64,000 nucleotides of DNA from Cohnella luojiensis (GTDB taxonomy: Bacteria; Bacillota; Bacilli; Paenibacillales; Paenibacillaceae), in the NCBI RefSeq assembly GCF_004564235.1, contig NZ_SOMN01000018.1, positions 43,003 to 107,002 on the forward strand, written 5' to 3'. The notes under the pieces were generated by a model that was given only the letters and a program-made list of their open reading frames with translations, searched no databases and was not told the origin of the DNA. Position numbers and translations under genes: made by a program. Shown piece by piece: positions 52,403 to 62,183 of the stretch. The number at the start of each line of letters is the position of its first letter. Positions within the stretch are counted from its first letter, which is position 1.

Positions 52403-53653
52403 TTAATTTTGCCTAACTATCACCTTGGTAGCCCGTTCCCATAACTGACTGAAGTGCTGCTCATATTGCCTAGTGATGGCTGCATCCTTTACCACCTGAA
52501 ACGCATTCACTTCCGAAAAACATTGATGCAGAACAGAAAACTCAACACCATCTACTTCGTATTGCATCTCCCGATCATCATCCCAAGCATATTGAGTAGA
52601 CGTCATGTTCGCCGTCATCACCATCATAGCATCATCTGCGATAATGAATTTATCATGGATGATGGGAGATAAGTACCTTTGCTCGATTTTGGAGTTGCCG
52701 ATTAAAGCTTCCTCTGACCGAATGGTACGGCCCTTCTCTTCTTGATGGGCACTCGTGGTTTGCGTTAATAAACGAATGTCGATGTTTTTTTGCCCAGCCG
52801 CCTCCAGCAAGATATCGACAATGCTCCGCGCTCCATCTATGCTTCCAAAAGGACGAAAATCATTGAAATGTTGAGCGCATAAATAAATACGATTCTGTGC
52901 ATTCGAAATCAAATCCAAAATTCGCTTCCTTGCATATTGGTTACTTCCTATCGAATCGCATCGAATCCAGGGACCCGTAAACCAAGTTTGATTATGGTCC
53001 AAATTCGGCCAATCCACTTGATGAGCGATGGAATAATGGGCGTCAAGGTTGTTGTTATCCTCGAGAAAACGTTGATAGGACGGTATATCGAGTGTATTGG
53101 CGTAAAGCGATTCGAAAAAAGCGGTAAATCGAGCAGTAGTATCCGGATCTCCCGCAGTCACCAACATATTCTCGCTATGCGATGGATCGCCGCACGCCAT
53201 GTTGCTTGACGTGAGCACACATTTTGAAAAGCCCTCCGTAAACTTTGCAAGCATACATTTGACATGTAAACTGTAAACGTCAGAGCCTCGCTTGACCTGC
53301 TTCCGCTTCCAAACGTATGTGTGCGGAAAAATACGGAGATCGATTGCCCCCGGATCTTCATAAATCTGTTGTGCGAATTCCCGTTTGGAACGCTTAGCCC
53401 GATACCCATCCACTTCATATGGTTGGTCGCTGTATCCGCTAAGAGGAATCGAGATGACGACGACCTTCGTTCCGGCGGCAGCTTTTTTCTTTAAAAACTC
53501 ATGCAAGTAAGGATTATTATACAAAAACATAGAAATCCAGATCTCTTGGGCTCCTTCGAGTTCGTTCATGAGGTTCCTTAGCAGCTTAGGGGAGCTCCCA
53601 TGTTTTCCTCTTTTCCGAAAATCCACCGGTATCTCAAAGAACGCTTTATACAA
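52403..53653 (-). CDS. Phospholipase-D-type nuclease with two HKD motifs
   Basis: A 416-residue protein with two PLD domains. HKD1 is degenerate (H130-V-K132, then TSSNM at 149-152, without the usual Asp). HKD2 is intact (H333-D-K335, Asp340, then TANMTSTQ). This layout is typical of bacterial PLD nucleases and NucA/DISARM DrmC-like proteins. It is the last gene of the six-gene operon, 11 bases after the helicase gene. I infer it supplies nuclease activity to the helicases upstream. Confidence 0.85.
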   Translation of the reverse strand: MYKAFFEIPVDFRKRGKHGSSPKLLRNLMNELEGAQEIWISMFLYNNPYLHEFLKKKAAAGTKVVVISIPLSGYSDQPYEVDGYRAKRSKREFAQQIYEDPGAIDLRIFPHTYVWKRKQVKRGSDVYSLHVKCMLAKFTEGFSKCVLTSSNMACGDPSHSENMLVTAGDPDTTARFTAFFESLYANTLDIPSYQRFLEDNNNLDAHYSIAHQVDWPNLDHNQTWFTGPWIRCDSIGSNQYARKRILDLISNAQNRIYLCAQHFNDFRPFGSIDGARSIVDILLEAAGQKNIDIRLLTQTTSAHQEEKGRTIRSEEALIGNSKIEQRYLSPIIHDKFIIADDAMMVMTANMTSTQYAWDDDREMQYEVDGVEFSVLHQCFSEVNAFQVVKDAAITRQYEQHFSQLWERATKVIVRQN

Positions 53654-53664
53654 GAACCTCCCTC

Positions 53665-55365
53665 CTATCTGGAAAACATGGTTTTATTAAATCCGAAATT
53701 CTCGTAATCACGACTCTGGAAATCTCGAATAAAAGGCGACAGATACGTCGGCTTCTCCCCTACGCAAAGCATGATGGTCTTCTGTCTGGCACGGGATAGC
53801 GCGACATAAAGAACCTTTTTCTCTTCATTCAAAATACTGTCCAAGTCTTGGTCAAATGCGTTGGAGCCCGTTTCCCCATTATGCCGTTTTTCAATCACTT
53901 TGATTTTATTCTGAAGCGGGTAATGTTCCCGGTCAAAATGGAGAATAAAAACGTAATCGAATTCGAGCCCTTTAATCGAGTAGGCATCCGTAAAGAAAAT
54001 AGGCGGATTCAGCTTGTCGTAATCAAACTTTCTTCCATAGCTTTCCACACCAATAATGCTGAATTCACGCGCCAATCGAATGCGAGCCGAGGAATTGTTA
54101 ATTTTCCATTGGTTTCCCTCGTATCTATGGATAATCGCGACACTCGCTTTCGGGTCTTCCCTGCGGATCTTATGGACTTCTTGAACAAGGTAATTCACCA
54201 TCCGGGAAACTTCGGTATATAACCGTATTTCGGGCTTCGGCCCCTCACGGACGAAGATCAAATCGTCTTCCCGATCATTCTCTGTATCCAAAAACCGAAT
54301 GGAACGCGCCAGCTTCATATTTTGCTTCGTCGAACGGAAATTCCGTCTGAGCTTCTTGCTTCGGCGACCTTCCACCTCTATGCCGAGTGCCTTCAAGGAG
54401 AAGGGAGAACGGCGATAAATCCGCTGTTTATCGTCACCGGTCATCGTAATACTCTTTTTGAACAGCGTGCTGAGCGCCAAGATCTGCATCGGTTGGAGAT
54501 CCTGCATTTCATCGATATAGATATGGTCGTACTTGAGCGCCTCGGGGATTTTTCCGATTCGTTGCAGCAATAACAACGCATAATCCTCAGGGTCGTAATC
54601 TCCAGGCCACCGCTCATTGCGGAATCGTTCATAGCCTTGGAAAATTTCAAAGATCGTTTTTCGCTGTTCTACAGTTAACCGAGGATTGGTGCCCCGCCCT
54701 ACCCGATCGCATTCCAAGTATTTTTTCTCATCGATAAACCCATTTCCCTTCATCCAAAGAATCTCATCCCGAACGAACCCATCCATGTGGGTCGTATACA
54801 ATTGCCGGGATCGGGGCAGCGATTTATATTCCTTGGATTTCATATAATTCGTCAAATACGCTTCGGTCCGGCGGTACACATTGTCCTCCTCCCGGCTTGT
54901 GCTTACCGTCGTCGTCCGGATCGACTCGAGCCGCATTAAGCCGACAGCTTTCATAAGTTCACTTACCATCTGGTGGAAGGTCATCAGATGGATGGTGTGA
55001 TTTTGCTGCAAATCCCGGTAAACCGGTGACTGTCTGCAGCGCTTTCGTGCATCCTCAATTAAGGTTGTACTGTACGTTACATACAAAAGACGCTGGGACC
55101 GGGACTCCTCAGCCATCGATTTAAACATTCGCCCAAGTAACGTCACGCTTTTGCCGCTGCCTGCCGAACCGTTAACCAATAAATATTTGTCCCGTTGCTG
55201 CACGACCGCTAACTGTTCGCGGCTGAGCGTGATCGTATCGAATAAGTTCCCTGCTTTGAGAAAACTGTTCCAATAATGGCGGTTTTGAACGGCAGCATCT
55301 TTGCGATACTCACGGTCAGTCCAAGCGTCGGATAACTGGTTCCAGAAGTAATTTTCAATCGCCAT
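53665..55365 (-). CDS. Superfamily-1 (UvrD-like) DNA helicase, 566 residues
   Basis: A helicase/ATPase with Walker A GSAGSGKS at 66-73, Walker B YIDEMQDLQ at about 285, motif III TGDDKQRIYR, motif IV NFRSTKQN, motif V DAYSIKGLEFDYVFIL and motif VI LYVALSRARQKTI. Its N-terminal 60 residues are extra. It is shorter than UvrD and lacks the large insertions. It starts 2 bases after the stop of the neighbouring helicase gene, a similar but divergent protein. It may translocate on DNA for the PLD nuclease. Confidence 0.88.
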   Translation of the reverse strand: MAIENYFWNQLSDAWTDREYRKDAAVQNRHYWNSFLKAGNLFDTITLSREQLAVVQQRDKYLLVNGSAGSGKSVTLLGRMFKSMAEESRSQRLLYVTYSTTLIEDARKRCRQSPVYRDLQQNHTIHLMTFHQMVSELMKAVGLMRLESIRTTTVSTSREEDNVYRRTEAYLTNYMKSKEYKSLPRSRQLYTTHMDGFVRDEILWMKGNGFIDEKKYLECDRVGRGTNPRLTVEQRKTIFEIFQGYERFRNERWPGDYDPEDYALLLLQRIGKIPEALKYDHIYIDEMQDLQPMQILALSTLFKKSITMTGDDKQRIYRRSPFSLKALGIEVEGRRSKKLRRNFRSTKQNMKLARSIRFLDTENDREDDLIFVREGPKPEIRLYTEVSRMVNYLVQEVHKIRREDPKASVAIIHRYEGNQWKINNSSARIRLAREFSIIGVESYGRKFDYDKLNPPIFFTDAYSIKGLEFDYVFILHFDREHYPLQNKIKVIEKRHNGETGSNAFDQDLDSILNEEKKVLYVALSRARQKTIMLCVGEKPTYLSPFIRDFQSRDYENFGFNKTMFSR

Positions 55366-55367
55366 TT

Positions 55368-56780
55368 TTACCTTCCCACACCTTCATAGCGGTAAAGTGC
55401 CGGGTCCAGTTCGTCAATAAACCGGGAACGGCGACCGTAATATGTCATAACCAAAACTGATTTGGCCCGAGTAATGGCGACATATAATAACCGGCGCTCC
55501 GTTGACAGGGTATCTTCATCCAAATCCTCGGCCTGATCATATATCGGAATGACTTTTTCACGCAGACGATAAAGAAAGACTGCATCAAACTCCAGCCCTT
55601 TGGCCGAATGAAAAGATAAGAGCTTCACACCCGGGCGAAAAGCACTCCCGCTCATTTTTTTGACGTACTCGGCAGGAACGCCGAGCGGTGGCAGCCGCTT
55701 TTGAAACTTCGAGAGAGAAGCGTTTTTCCGGCACAGAATGCCGATCTTCCAGTTGGGATTTAACCGATACAGCTCTTGGACGGATCGAAGAACATACTCC
55801 TCCTCTTCGTCGTACCCGCCGCATTGAATCAGCCTGGGTACCGGGCCTTCTCTTTGAGGGACGACGGGATGAACGAACTCTTCATCTCTGTCTTTATAGA
55901 TGGGATCGTGTTTTTGCAAGCTGTACGCCAACTCAATGATTTGCTTCGTCGAACGAAACGAATCGTGAAGGACCTTCGTTCGTCCACCGGTGATATTGAT
56001 GCCGATATCCCGCCAAGTGAACGAGGTATTGTAAATTTTCTGACCCTTGTCGGCTGCAATAATCATTCTCTTATTGGCACATTTGCGAAGCAGTTTCAAC
56101 TGAATTTCCTGCAAATCCTGTGCTTCATCAATGAGGACATTATCCAAATCTTTGAGTGGACCCAGCTGTGCGAAAGACCGATCCAAAATAGCGGCCAGAT
56201 CGTCAAAGTCAGCTTGACCCAAGCGTTTGAGATCACCTTGATATTGCTGAAACACCGCGAATATGACTTCACGGCCTTTTTGGTCAACGTTTACCTTCGT
56301 TCCCCTGCCTGTTCGTTCGGCTTGTAGATAGGATTCGAGCGTAAATAAACTCTTCCCCTTAATCCAGCTAATTTCTTCTGCCAAGAAGTCAAAGTACTTT
56401 TCTTCTGCCACAAGCCGATGAGGCGCGGTCTGACAAACACTCATAACGGAGTTTCGAAGGAGTTCTTCTTGCTCATCCCCCTTAACCATTTGCATGCGAA
56501 TATTCAGCTTCGCCAACATGCGCGACGCCCAGGAGTGGAATGTGTAAACATGAAGGCGATCCGAGCCAATCATTGCCGCCAATTCTTTGGCATAAGCAGC
56601 CAGCGTCCCATTGTACGTGAACAGGTACACATTCTCCCGCTCTTGAGCCGCCAGAATCTTATTCGCTTTATTGAGCAGAACCAATGTTTTTCCGCTTCCC
56701 GCGATCCCTTTGATTAACATTTCCTTGCCGTCATAGTCTACGGCTTCCTGCTGTTTGAGCGTTAATGTGATCTCGATCAT
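55368..56780 (-). CDS. Superfamily-1 (UvrD-like) DNA helicase, 470 residues
   Basis: A helicase with Walker A GIAGSGKT at 25-32, Walker B IDEAQDLQ, AADKGQKIYN (motif III), SFRSTKQI (motif IV), SFHSAKGLEFDAVFL (motif V) and LYVAITRAKSVLV (motif VI). The true start is ATG 56780 (MIEITLTLKQQEAVDYDG), with AAGGAG about 10 bases upstream. The frame runs on through the preceding small gene, but that part is a shadow. Compact, with no extra nuclease domain. Two adjacent short SF1 helicases are unusual. Confidence 0.88.
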   Translation of the reverse strand: MIEITLTLKQQEAVDYDGKEMLIKGIAGSGKTLVLLNKANKILAAQERENVYLFTYNGTLAAYAKELAAMIGSDRLHVYTFHSWASRMLAKLNIRMQMVKGDEQEELLRNSVMSVCQTAPHRLVAEEKYFDFLAEEISWIKGKSLFTLESYLQAERTGRGTKVNVDQKGREVIFAVFQQYQGDLKRLGQADFDDLAAILDRSFAQLGPLKDLDNVLIDEAQDLQEIQLKLLRKCANKRMIIAADKGQKIYNTSFTWRDIGINITGGRTKVLHDSFRSTKQIIELAYSLQKHDPIYKDRDEEFVHPVVPQREGPVPRLIQCGGYDEEEEYVLRSVQELYRLNPNWKIGILCRKNASLSKFQKRLPPLGVPAEYVKKMSGSAFRPGVKLLSFHSAKGLEFDAVFLYRLREKVIPIYDQAEDLDEDTLSTERRLLYVAITRAKSVLVMTYYGRRSRFIDELDPALYRYEGVGR

Positions 56781-56793
56781 TCGCTTCTGCTCC

Positions 56794-57006
56794 TTATAAG
56801 AATCCGTCGTCGTCATCATCCGTGGGGTCGAATATGGCTTCAAATTCGCTCGGAAGGGTCTCATCCGTACGCAGATTGGCCACCTCCGCTGCCAGTGCCG
56901 CCGCATGAGAGGAAGCAGATTTTGCCATCCATTCTAGCATCTCTGTGTTACTGCTCCTGGACCAGCGCATCGCGATCGACTCGAACAATCGGTTGTCGAA
57001 GCTCAT
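56794..57006 (-). CDS. 70-residue acidic protein in the helicase operon
   Basis: A small protein with a helical middle (MLEWMAKSASSHAAALAAEVANL) and an acidic tail (FDPTDDDDDGFL). The ATG overlaps the stop of the AddB-like gene by 4 bases, and the helicase gene follows 13 bases later, so it is a real operon member. It might be an adaptor, inhibitor or DNA mimic; no family recognised. Confidence 0.7.
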   Translation of the reverse strand: MSFDNRLFESIAMRWSRSSNTEMLEWMAKSASSHAAALAAEVANLRTDETLPSEFEAIFDPTDDDDDGFL

Positions 57007-59558
57007 TGGATGCTCCTTAGCTGATCGTCAATCGCATAATGCCCGTCACGGCACTGGGATAAGTGCGGACAGAACCGACAGAGCTTGGACGGCTTTGCCT
57101 CCAGTTGAAGCTCATCTTGCCCACGAACGTGCTCCAGCAAGGTTCTTCCCGATTGGCCGTAACGCATCGCATCCCTGGCAGGTTCCATTAAATCAATGCC
57201 ACCGTTATCATGATCCTTATAGTAGTTCACCAAGAACTGGAACCGTTCCCGGCCACGGACATAATCGCGATCACCAATACTTGAATATTTCATATCGAAA
57301 AGATCCTTATATTGGATAGCCTGCTCCGCAATCATACGTTTTCTGACTTTTGACCAGTGAGGAAACAGCTCCGACATCTGTTGGGTAACATCTTCGTCAG
57401 AACTATCCGATAGCTTGTATCCGGCTTCCAACAACGCCTGATATAAAAATTGTTGGTGGAAGTCCGAAGAGTAAACCGCATACGGTTTCGACAAGATGCT
57501 ATAATAAAACCGGCGCGGACAAAGTGCCGCCTCCGCCGCTGCATCCACGGGATAATCCATAAGGAGCGGCTGTACCGCATCGGCATCCTCTTTGAAGATT
57601 GTTGGGGCAGTACCGGCTTGGAACAAAGCACCGTAATCGGTTCCTGCCGGTTCCACACCCAACAAGCTGATGTAGGCGGATTCATCGTAAGTCAAATTAT
57701 CGAAATTGCGAATCCAGGAGATGGTGACATTCTCCGCAAAAGCAAGCACGCTGTAGTACAAATACCGCGCGATCTGCGGCGCAAACTCTTCCCTCATAAA
57801 CAAGAGTGAAATCTCTTCTTGGCATGTGGAGATCGAACGCAAGGTATCCCGAGTCATGGGCCAAGGAAGCGGCGAACTAGTGTAAGGCAAACTTTCTTCG
57901 TCAATCCCGCAAAGATGAACATCGGAACCAAGGAGTGCCGCGCCGTCGGCGTCTTCAAATTGCCGGATTGGCTTCATCTCTGGCTGATTCTCGTCTTGAA
58001 GGAATTCGCCGCCGAGGTAGAGCGAAATGGCGTACGACAAATCTTCTACATAAAACGCCTCATCCGAGGAGAAATCTCTGCGAAACCGCTCTAATAGCTC
58101 ATGGAAAAGCTTCTTTTCCGTCTCGTTGAACTCTGCCGATTGGATTCCCGCATCCATAAACTGCTCCAGCTTTTCAAAGTGCTCACGAATTGTCACTTGC
58201 CTCGAGCCCGAGAACAACAGTTCAGCTTGCACAAATAACGCCTCAATCAAATTCGTCACGACGCGTACGTCTTTAGCCGGAACGTTAAAATAACTGAAAC
58301 GAATCATCGGATTCTCGGCGATCCGATGGAATCTATTTTCGGACTGCGCGAAAGCTTCCACCGGACCTTCTTGGATCTGTAACAGCAATTTGGCCCGTTT
58401 TCGCCAGTCCGCCAGAATGACGCACCCTTGGAAATAGGGCAATAGCTCTTGCAACTGTTTCAGATAAGCCCTGCCGTTCTGGTCGTCATGAAGCAGCCAA
58501 CCGGAAGAGAAGCACTCAAATAGGCCCTTTTCCGTCAGTTCCAGCCTCGATTTCCGCTCATTCCACATCAGATGCAGATGATACAAATACTGACCGATGG
58601 GATAGGAAAGGAAATGCCTTTGCTCAAAGGAGTCAGGCACATACTCTTTGAGTCTGCCGTTTAAACTTCCCTCTTTGGGCGAGATGTAGAGCGACTCGTT
58701 TACTTTATAATGGTCGAGAAACTCCGAGAAATCGAGGAACTTATAAACTTCGGGAGGCCAAATATCCTGGCTCGGCTTTACGAGCGTCCCTTCAAAAGCC
58801 GAACTGAACTGATCGCCATAATTTAAGCCTTCGGTAGGTTGCACACTGTATTTCCACGCTGCCCTGTTTACCCAAGACCCCAGATAAGCTTCCACGGATG
58901 CAAATGTATTCGGATATCTCTCATCGTAGAGATTTAAGAAAATCAAGCCGATTCCGTTCGCTTCTAGTAGTGTAAGTATGCGATGTTGCAAAGGTGTAAT
59001 GAAGTAGAAGCCATGCAGAACGACAAACTCCGGCCACTGCTTCCTGTTCTCGGACAGCATCCACTTAAACTGGGCTTTAAACAACTCCGGAGTTTGCAAT
59101 AATGCCCGAGTTCGCCCAAACGAGGAGATTTCGTTTTCCATCCGCCTCCAACAGCGTTGAAACAACTCCTCTTCCTTGGTGCTTGGCGAGAAATCGATCG
59201 GTTTCATGCCCATTTCCGTCAACACCCGCATGGAGAGCAGAACATTCTGTTGATTGTGGCGGAATGCATAAGTTAAACGTTCCGGAAAATGAGGATCGGC
59301 TCCTTCTTCCCGGATGATGTTCGTGAGCCGCGCGAATTGCGTGAGTTTCGTTGTCGGCCGGGTCCACGTACCCAAGATCCCATTGATAAAAGGACCGGCA
59401 TTTTCTAACCATTCGAATTCTTCATACCTTGACTTAATGCCCTCAAATAAGCTGACAGTTGCACAGATATGAAGGACATTCTTCCCTCTGTAGGGCTTTA
59501 ATTCCGCGCACTCTTCCAGCTTAAGAAGATGGTTATAGGCAATCATTTGACTAGGCAT
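57003..59558 (-). CDS. AddB-like iron-sulfur protein with a shortened nuclease domain
   Basis: An 851-residue protein. I place the start at ATG 59558 (MPSQMIAYNHLL), overlapping the upstream stop by 8 bases. Cys680 (CPRRFYY), then Cys827, Cys830 and Cys836 (CRFCPHLSQC), match the four-cysteine 4Fe-4S staple of AddB and related PD-(D/E)XK nucleases. In AddB about 320 residues lie between the first and the triplet cysteines; here only 146 do, and I see no G-x-x-D and D-Y-K catalytic motifs. It may therefore bind DNA and hold the complex together rather than cut. Confidence 0.75.
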   Translation of the reverse strand: MPSQMIAYNHLLKLEECAELKPYRGKNVLHICATVSLFEGIKSRYEEFEWLENAGPFINGILGTWTRPTTKLTQFARLTNIIREEGADPHFPERLTYAFRHNQQNVLLSMRVLTEMGMKPIDFSPSTKEEELFQRCWRRMENEISSFGRTRALLQTPELFKAQFKWMLSENRKQWPEFVVLHGFYFITPLQHRILTLLEANGIGLIFLNLYDERYPNTFASVEAYLGSWVNRAAWKYSVQPTEGLNYGDQFSSAFEGTLVKPSQDIWPPEVYKFLDFSEFLDHYKVNESLYISPKEGSLNGRLKEYVPDSFEQRHFLSYPIGQYLYHLHLMWNERKSRLELTEKGLFECFSSGWLLHDDQNGRAYLKQLQELLPYFQGCVILADWRKRAKLLLQIQEGPVEAFAQSENRFHRIAENPMIRFSYFNVPAKDVRVVTNLIEALFVQAELLFSGSRQVTIREHFEKLEQFMDAGIQSAEFNETEKKLFHELLERFRRDFSSDEAFYVEDLSYAISLYLGGEFLQDENQPEMKPIRQFEDADGAALLGSDVHLCGIDEESLPYTSSPLPWPMTRDTLRSISTCQEEISLLFMREEFAPQIARYLYYSVLAFAENVTISWIRNFDNLTYDESAYISLLGVEPAGTDYGALFQAGTAPTIFKEDADAVQPLLMDYPVDAAAEAALCPRRFYYSILSKPYAVYSSDFHQQFLYQALLEAGYKLSDSSDEDVTQQMSELFPHWSKVRKRMIAEQAIQYKDLFDMKYSSIGDRDYVRGRERFQFLVNYYKDHDNGGIDLMEPARDAMRYGQSGRTLLEHVRGQDELQLEAKPSKLCRFCPHLSQCRDGHYAIDDQLRSIQ

Positions 59559-62004
59559 TTGCGTAGGACCCCCGTTTGGAAAGGAGCGTATACCAGTTCT
59601 TGAAGGTTCGTGCCCGGTTGGCAACAACCCAAAGGCGGCTCTCTGCTCGGGTTATTGCGACATAAAGAAGGCGCGTTTCTTCCTTAGCTGCTTCGTCTTC
59701 CTCCATATTTTGAAGACCTTGATGAACGGAGCTCCCGTATTGTTGGTCTCCCTTGCGGATAAACCATCCGGCATGCCATTCGTGACCCCGTTTTTCCAAT
59801 AATAGTTCACTCTGTGCGTAACGGAAGACACGATCCGTAAACGGTACGATCACGGTATGGAACTCCAGCCCTTTGGATTTATGGACGGTCATGATCTGAA
59901 CCCGATCTGCTTGTTCCTCTTCTTCCAGTTGCGGCTCATCCTCATCGCGATTGACAGCCATTTGCAATTGCAACCACTGATGCAGTGAATAAAGGGTCAT
60001 AAATTCCGAGGAAAACTGTCGATGGATTAACTCGAACAGGTGGTTGAGATTTAACTGATACTGCAAGGCGCGAGCCCTGGATTCCGCTTCGTTATCCTGA
60101 TCGGGATACTTCCGATTTAATTGCTCCAGCTCCAAACTGTAATGGTTACCAACCGGATCCGCCTCTTCGACGATGCGCCGAAGCACAGCAAGAACAGGTG
60201 AAATCCGCAGATCCTCCAGATAGCCTTGCCATGTTCGATATGCATCCAAATTCGTAATAAACTCGAGCAAGCGCGATTCGTCCCCCTCCAAACGAGGCAG
60301 AACCGTCCAATCGATTCGAATCGAAGAGTAGGGCGAATTCAGCATATTCAGGAGGGAGGACGGCTGATTCGAAAAGAGGAGCCCTCTGACCAGCGCGTAG
60401 AAATCTTTGGCCGCCTGGCTAAGATAGAACGTCCCGCCGATATTGAGCTGTACATGGATCCCCGCGCGTTCGCACCATGTCCGCAGATACATCGCCTGAT
60501 TATTTGTCCGGACCAGAACCGCGATCTTATGTTGAGCCGGGTCGGTCAGGCTTGACTTCGCCTCACGAATAAAACGAATCGTATATTCCTCTTGGAGTTG
60601 GCTGAAACGTTCGAACGACGGCCGTTCTATTCGATAGTGATCGGGGTTATGGCTCGGTTTCACCCCTTGGAGCCGATCTTTATTTCCATACGGAAGAAGC
60701 CCCTCTTCCCCCCATGCGCCAAAGTGCGGATGCATCTTCTCCAAAAGCTCCACAGAGGACCGATAGTTGGTGGTAAGCGAGTAATTTTTTAAACTTTGGT
60801 CCAAAGCACCGAGTTGACCGCGCAGAATATCGAAAGCGGTATACTTGGCACCCCGGAACCGGTAAATGCTTTGCTTAATATCACCAACGACAAAAAGCCT
60901 GAGTTTGTAGGCATCCACGAGCCTGGCGGCGAGTTTGATTTGAATATCGTCGGTATCCTGGAACTCGTCCACAAATAAGTACGAAATGGGATTCGCATTT
61001 TGGAATAAGGATTTTTGGTTATTCGTGATCGAATCCAGCTGCCGCGTCAGGTCGTTGAGCGAGATCGCGTTCATATCATACTTTAACTGTTGAAGATCGG
61101 CTTCGCAGGCTGGAAAAATAGAAGAGAAAAGCTTGTGCAGCGATTCGCTGTCTCCGCCGGCGTTTCCCCATTCCAAATGGCGGATCTCGTGCTCAGTTAA
61201 CCCTTTCTTCTCCATTTCCTCCCAGTAACTGTTCGCCGTATTCACGATTTTATAAAGCATCATGCCGTTAAACCGCTCGAGAATGTTGTCCGGATCCCCT
61301 TCAGATTCCATCCAAAGGTTAATGTGCTTTTCAATGATCTGTTGCCGCTCCATCTTGAAGCTCTTAATGCGAACATTGGATCCGTAACCTACGATGGCCC
61401 CTAAATTCTTGACGAGCTTACGGGCAAAAGAGTGAATCGTGCTGATTTGCATTTTGGGGAGCTCTTCGATGTATCGTAAGTATTTGACTGCTGTCGTCGC
61501 TTGGTACCTTTTGTAGAACTCTTCCCGAAGCTTTTGAAACATTCGATGGGACGCTTCCCGGGTGAACGTAATCATCGCCATTTCTTGCAGAGGAACATTC
61601 GTCGTATGTAGAATAAAGAGGATTCGCTGAATCATAACGGTGGTTTTTCCGGTTCCTGCACCAGCTTTCACGTTTAAATGCATCTGAGCAGGGGCATGTT
61701 CAACCAAATACTGCTCCAAGTTAAACTTGCACAGCGTTGTAATGCGCTTAAGCTGCCTGCGCTGGGCGAACGATCCTATCCGCCCGTCAATAATGAATAA
61801 AGTCGCATATAATGAGACATTGCTGGGCGATAAAACGAACACAAAGAGCATATTGGCTTTCCTATAAGACTCTAGCGATTCAAGCCCCTGCTCCGAATCG
61901 CTAAACAGAATAACTTTAATGCCCCTCGCTAAATAAAGCTCTAAATCAAGTGGCATGTCATCCCTAAATGCAACAAGTAAAACTGAATGCTTGGGTGTTT
62001 CCAT
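59551..62004 (-). CDS. AddA/UvrD-like helicase, 817 residues
   Basis: First gene of the operon. Residues 1-90 are an extra N-terminal domain (SVLLVAFRDDMPLDLELYLARGIKVILFSDSE). Then SF1A motifs follow: Walker A GAGTGKT at 115-121, Walker B FVDEFQDTDD, motif III VGDIKQSIYRFRGA, motif IV TNYRSS, motif V TVHKSKGLEFHTVIVPF and motif VI LYVAITRAESR. It lacks the C-terminal nuclease domain of AddA. It pairs naturally with the AddB-like protein as a RecBCD/AddAB-type complex without a recognisable nuclease of its own. Confidence 0.88.
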   Translation of the reverse strand: METPKHSVLLVAFRDDMPLDLELYLARGIKVILFSDSEQGLESLESYRKANMLFVFVLSPSNVSLYATLFIIDGRIGSFAQRRQLKRITTLCKFNLEQYLVEHAPAQMHLNVKAGAGTGKTTVMIQRILFILHTTNVPLQEMAMITFTREASHRMFQKLREEFYKRYQATTAVKYLRYIEELPKMQISTIHSFARKLVKNLGAIVGYGSNVRIKSFKMERQQIIEKHINLWMESEGDPDNILERFNGMMLYKIVNTANSYWEEMEKKGLTEHEIRHLEWGNAGGDSESLHKLFSSIFPACEADLQQLKYDMNAISLNDLTRQLDSITNNQKSLFQNANPISYLFVDEFQDTDDIQIKLAARLVDAYKLRLFVVGDIKQSIYRFRGAKYTAFDILRGQLGALDQSLKNYSLTTNYRSSVELLEKMHPHFGAWGEEGLLPYGNKDRLQGVKPSHNPDHYRIERPSFERFSQLQEEYTIRFIREAKSSLTDPAQHKIAVLVRTNNQAMYLRTWCERAGIHVQLNIGGTFYLSQAAKDFYALVRGLLFSNQPSSLLNMLNSPYSSIRIDWTVLPRLEGDESRLLEFITNLDAYRTWQGYLEDLRISPVLAVLRRIVEEADPVGNHYSLELEQLNRKYPDQDNEAESRARALQYQLNLNHLFELIHRQFSSEFMTLYSLHQWLQLQMAVNRDEDEPQLEEEEQADRVQIMTVHKSKGLEFHTVIVPFTDRVFRYAQSELLLEKRGHEWHAGWFIRKGDQQYGSSVHQGLQNMEEDEAAKEETRLLYVAITRAESRLWVVANRARTFKNWYTLLSKRGSYANA

Positions 62005-62092
62005 CTAAACCATACTCCCTACTAGCCTCTTTTTTGTAGAATGAAAGATGAATGGACATAGAGCGTAAATTTCCATACTAGTAATCTTGGAC

Positions 62093-62107
62093 TATAATGG
62101 AATTATA
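62093..62107. promoter_or_regulatory. Overlapping divergent promoters of the helicase operon and the 573-residue gene
   Basis: The minus strand carries an extended -10 (TGTTATAAT) with the hexamer at 62102-62107, about 100 bases before the operon start. The plus strand carries TATAAT at 62093-62098 with a weak -35 (TTTCCA) 17 bases upstream. The two overlap, so expression of the divergent units may be mutually exclusive or co-regulated. Confidence 0.5.
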
Positions 62108-62183
62108 ACAGCATTACCAAAGAACCAACATTAATTATTAACTAAATTAAATTTCATGTATATATTGAATTCGGGGTGTTCTT

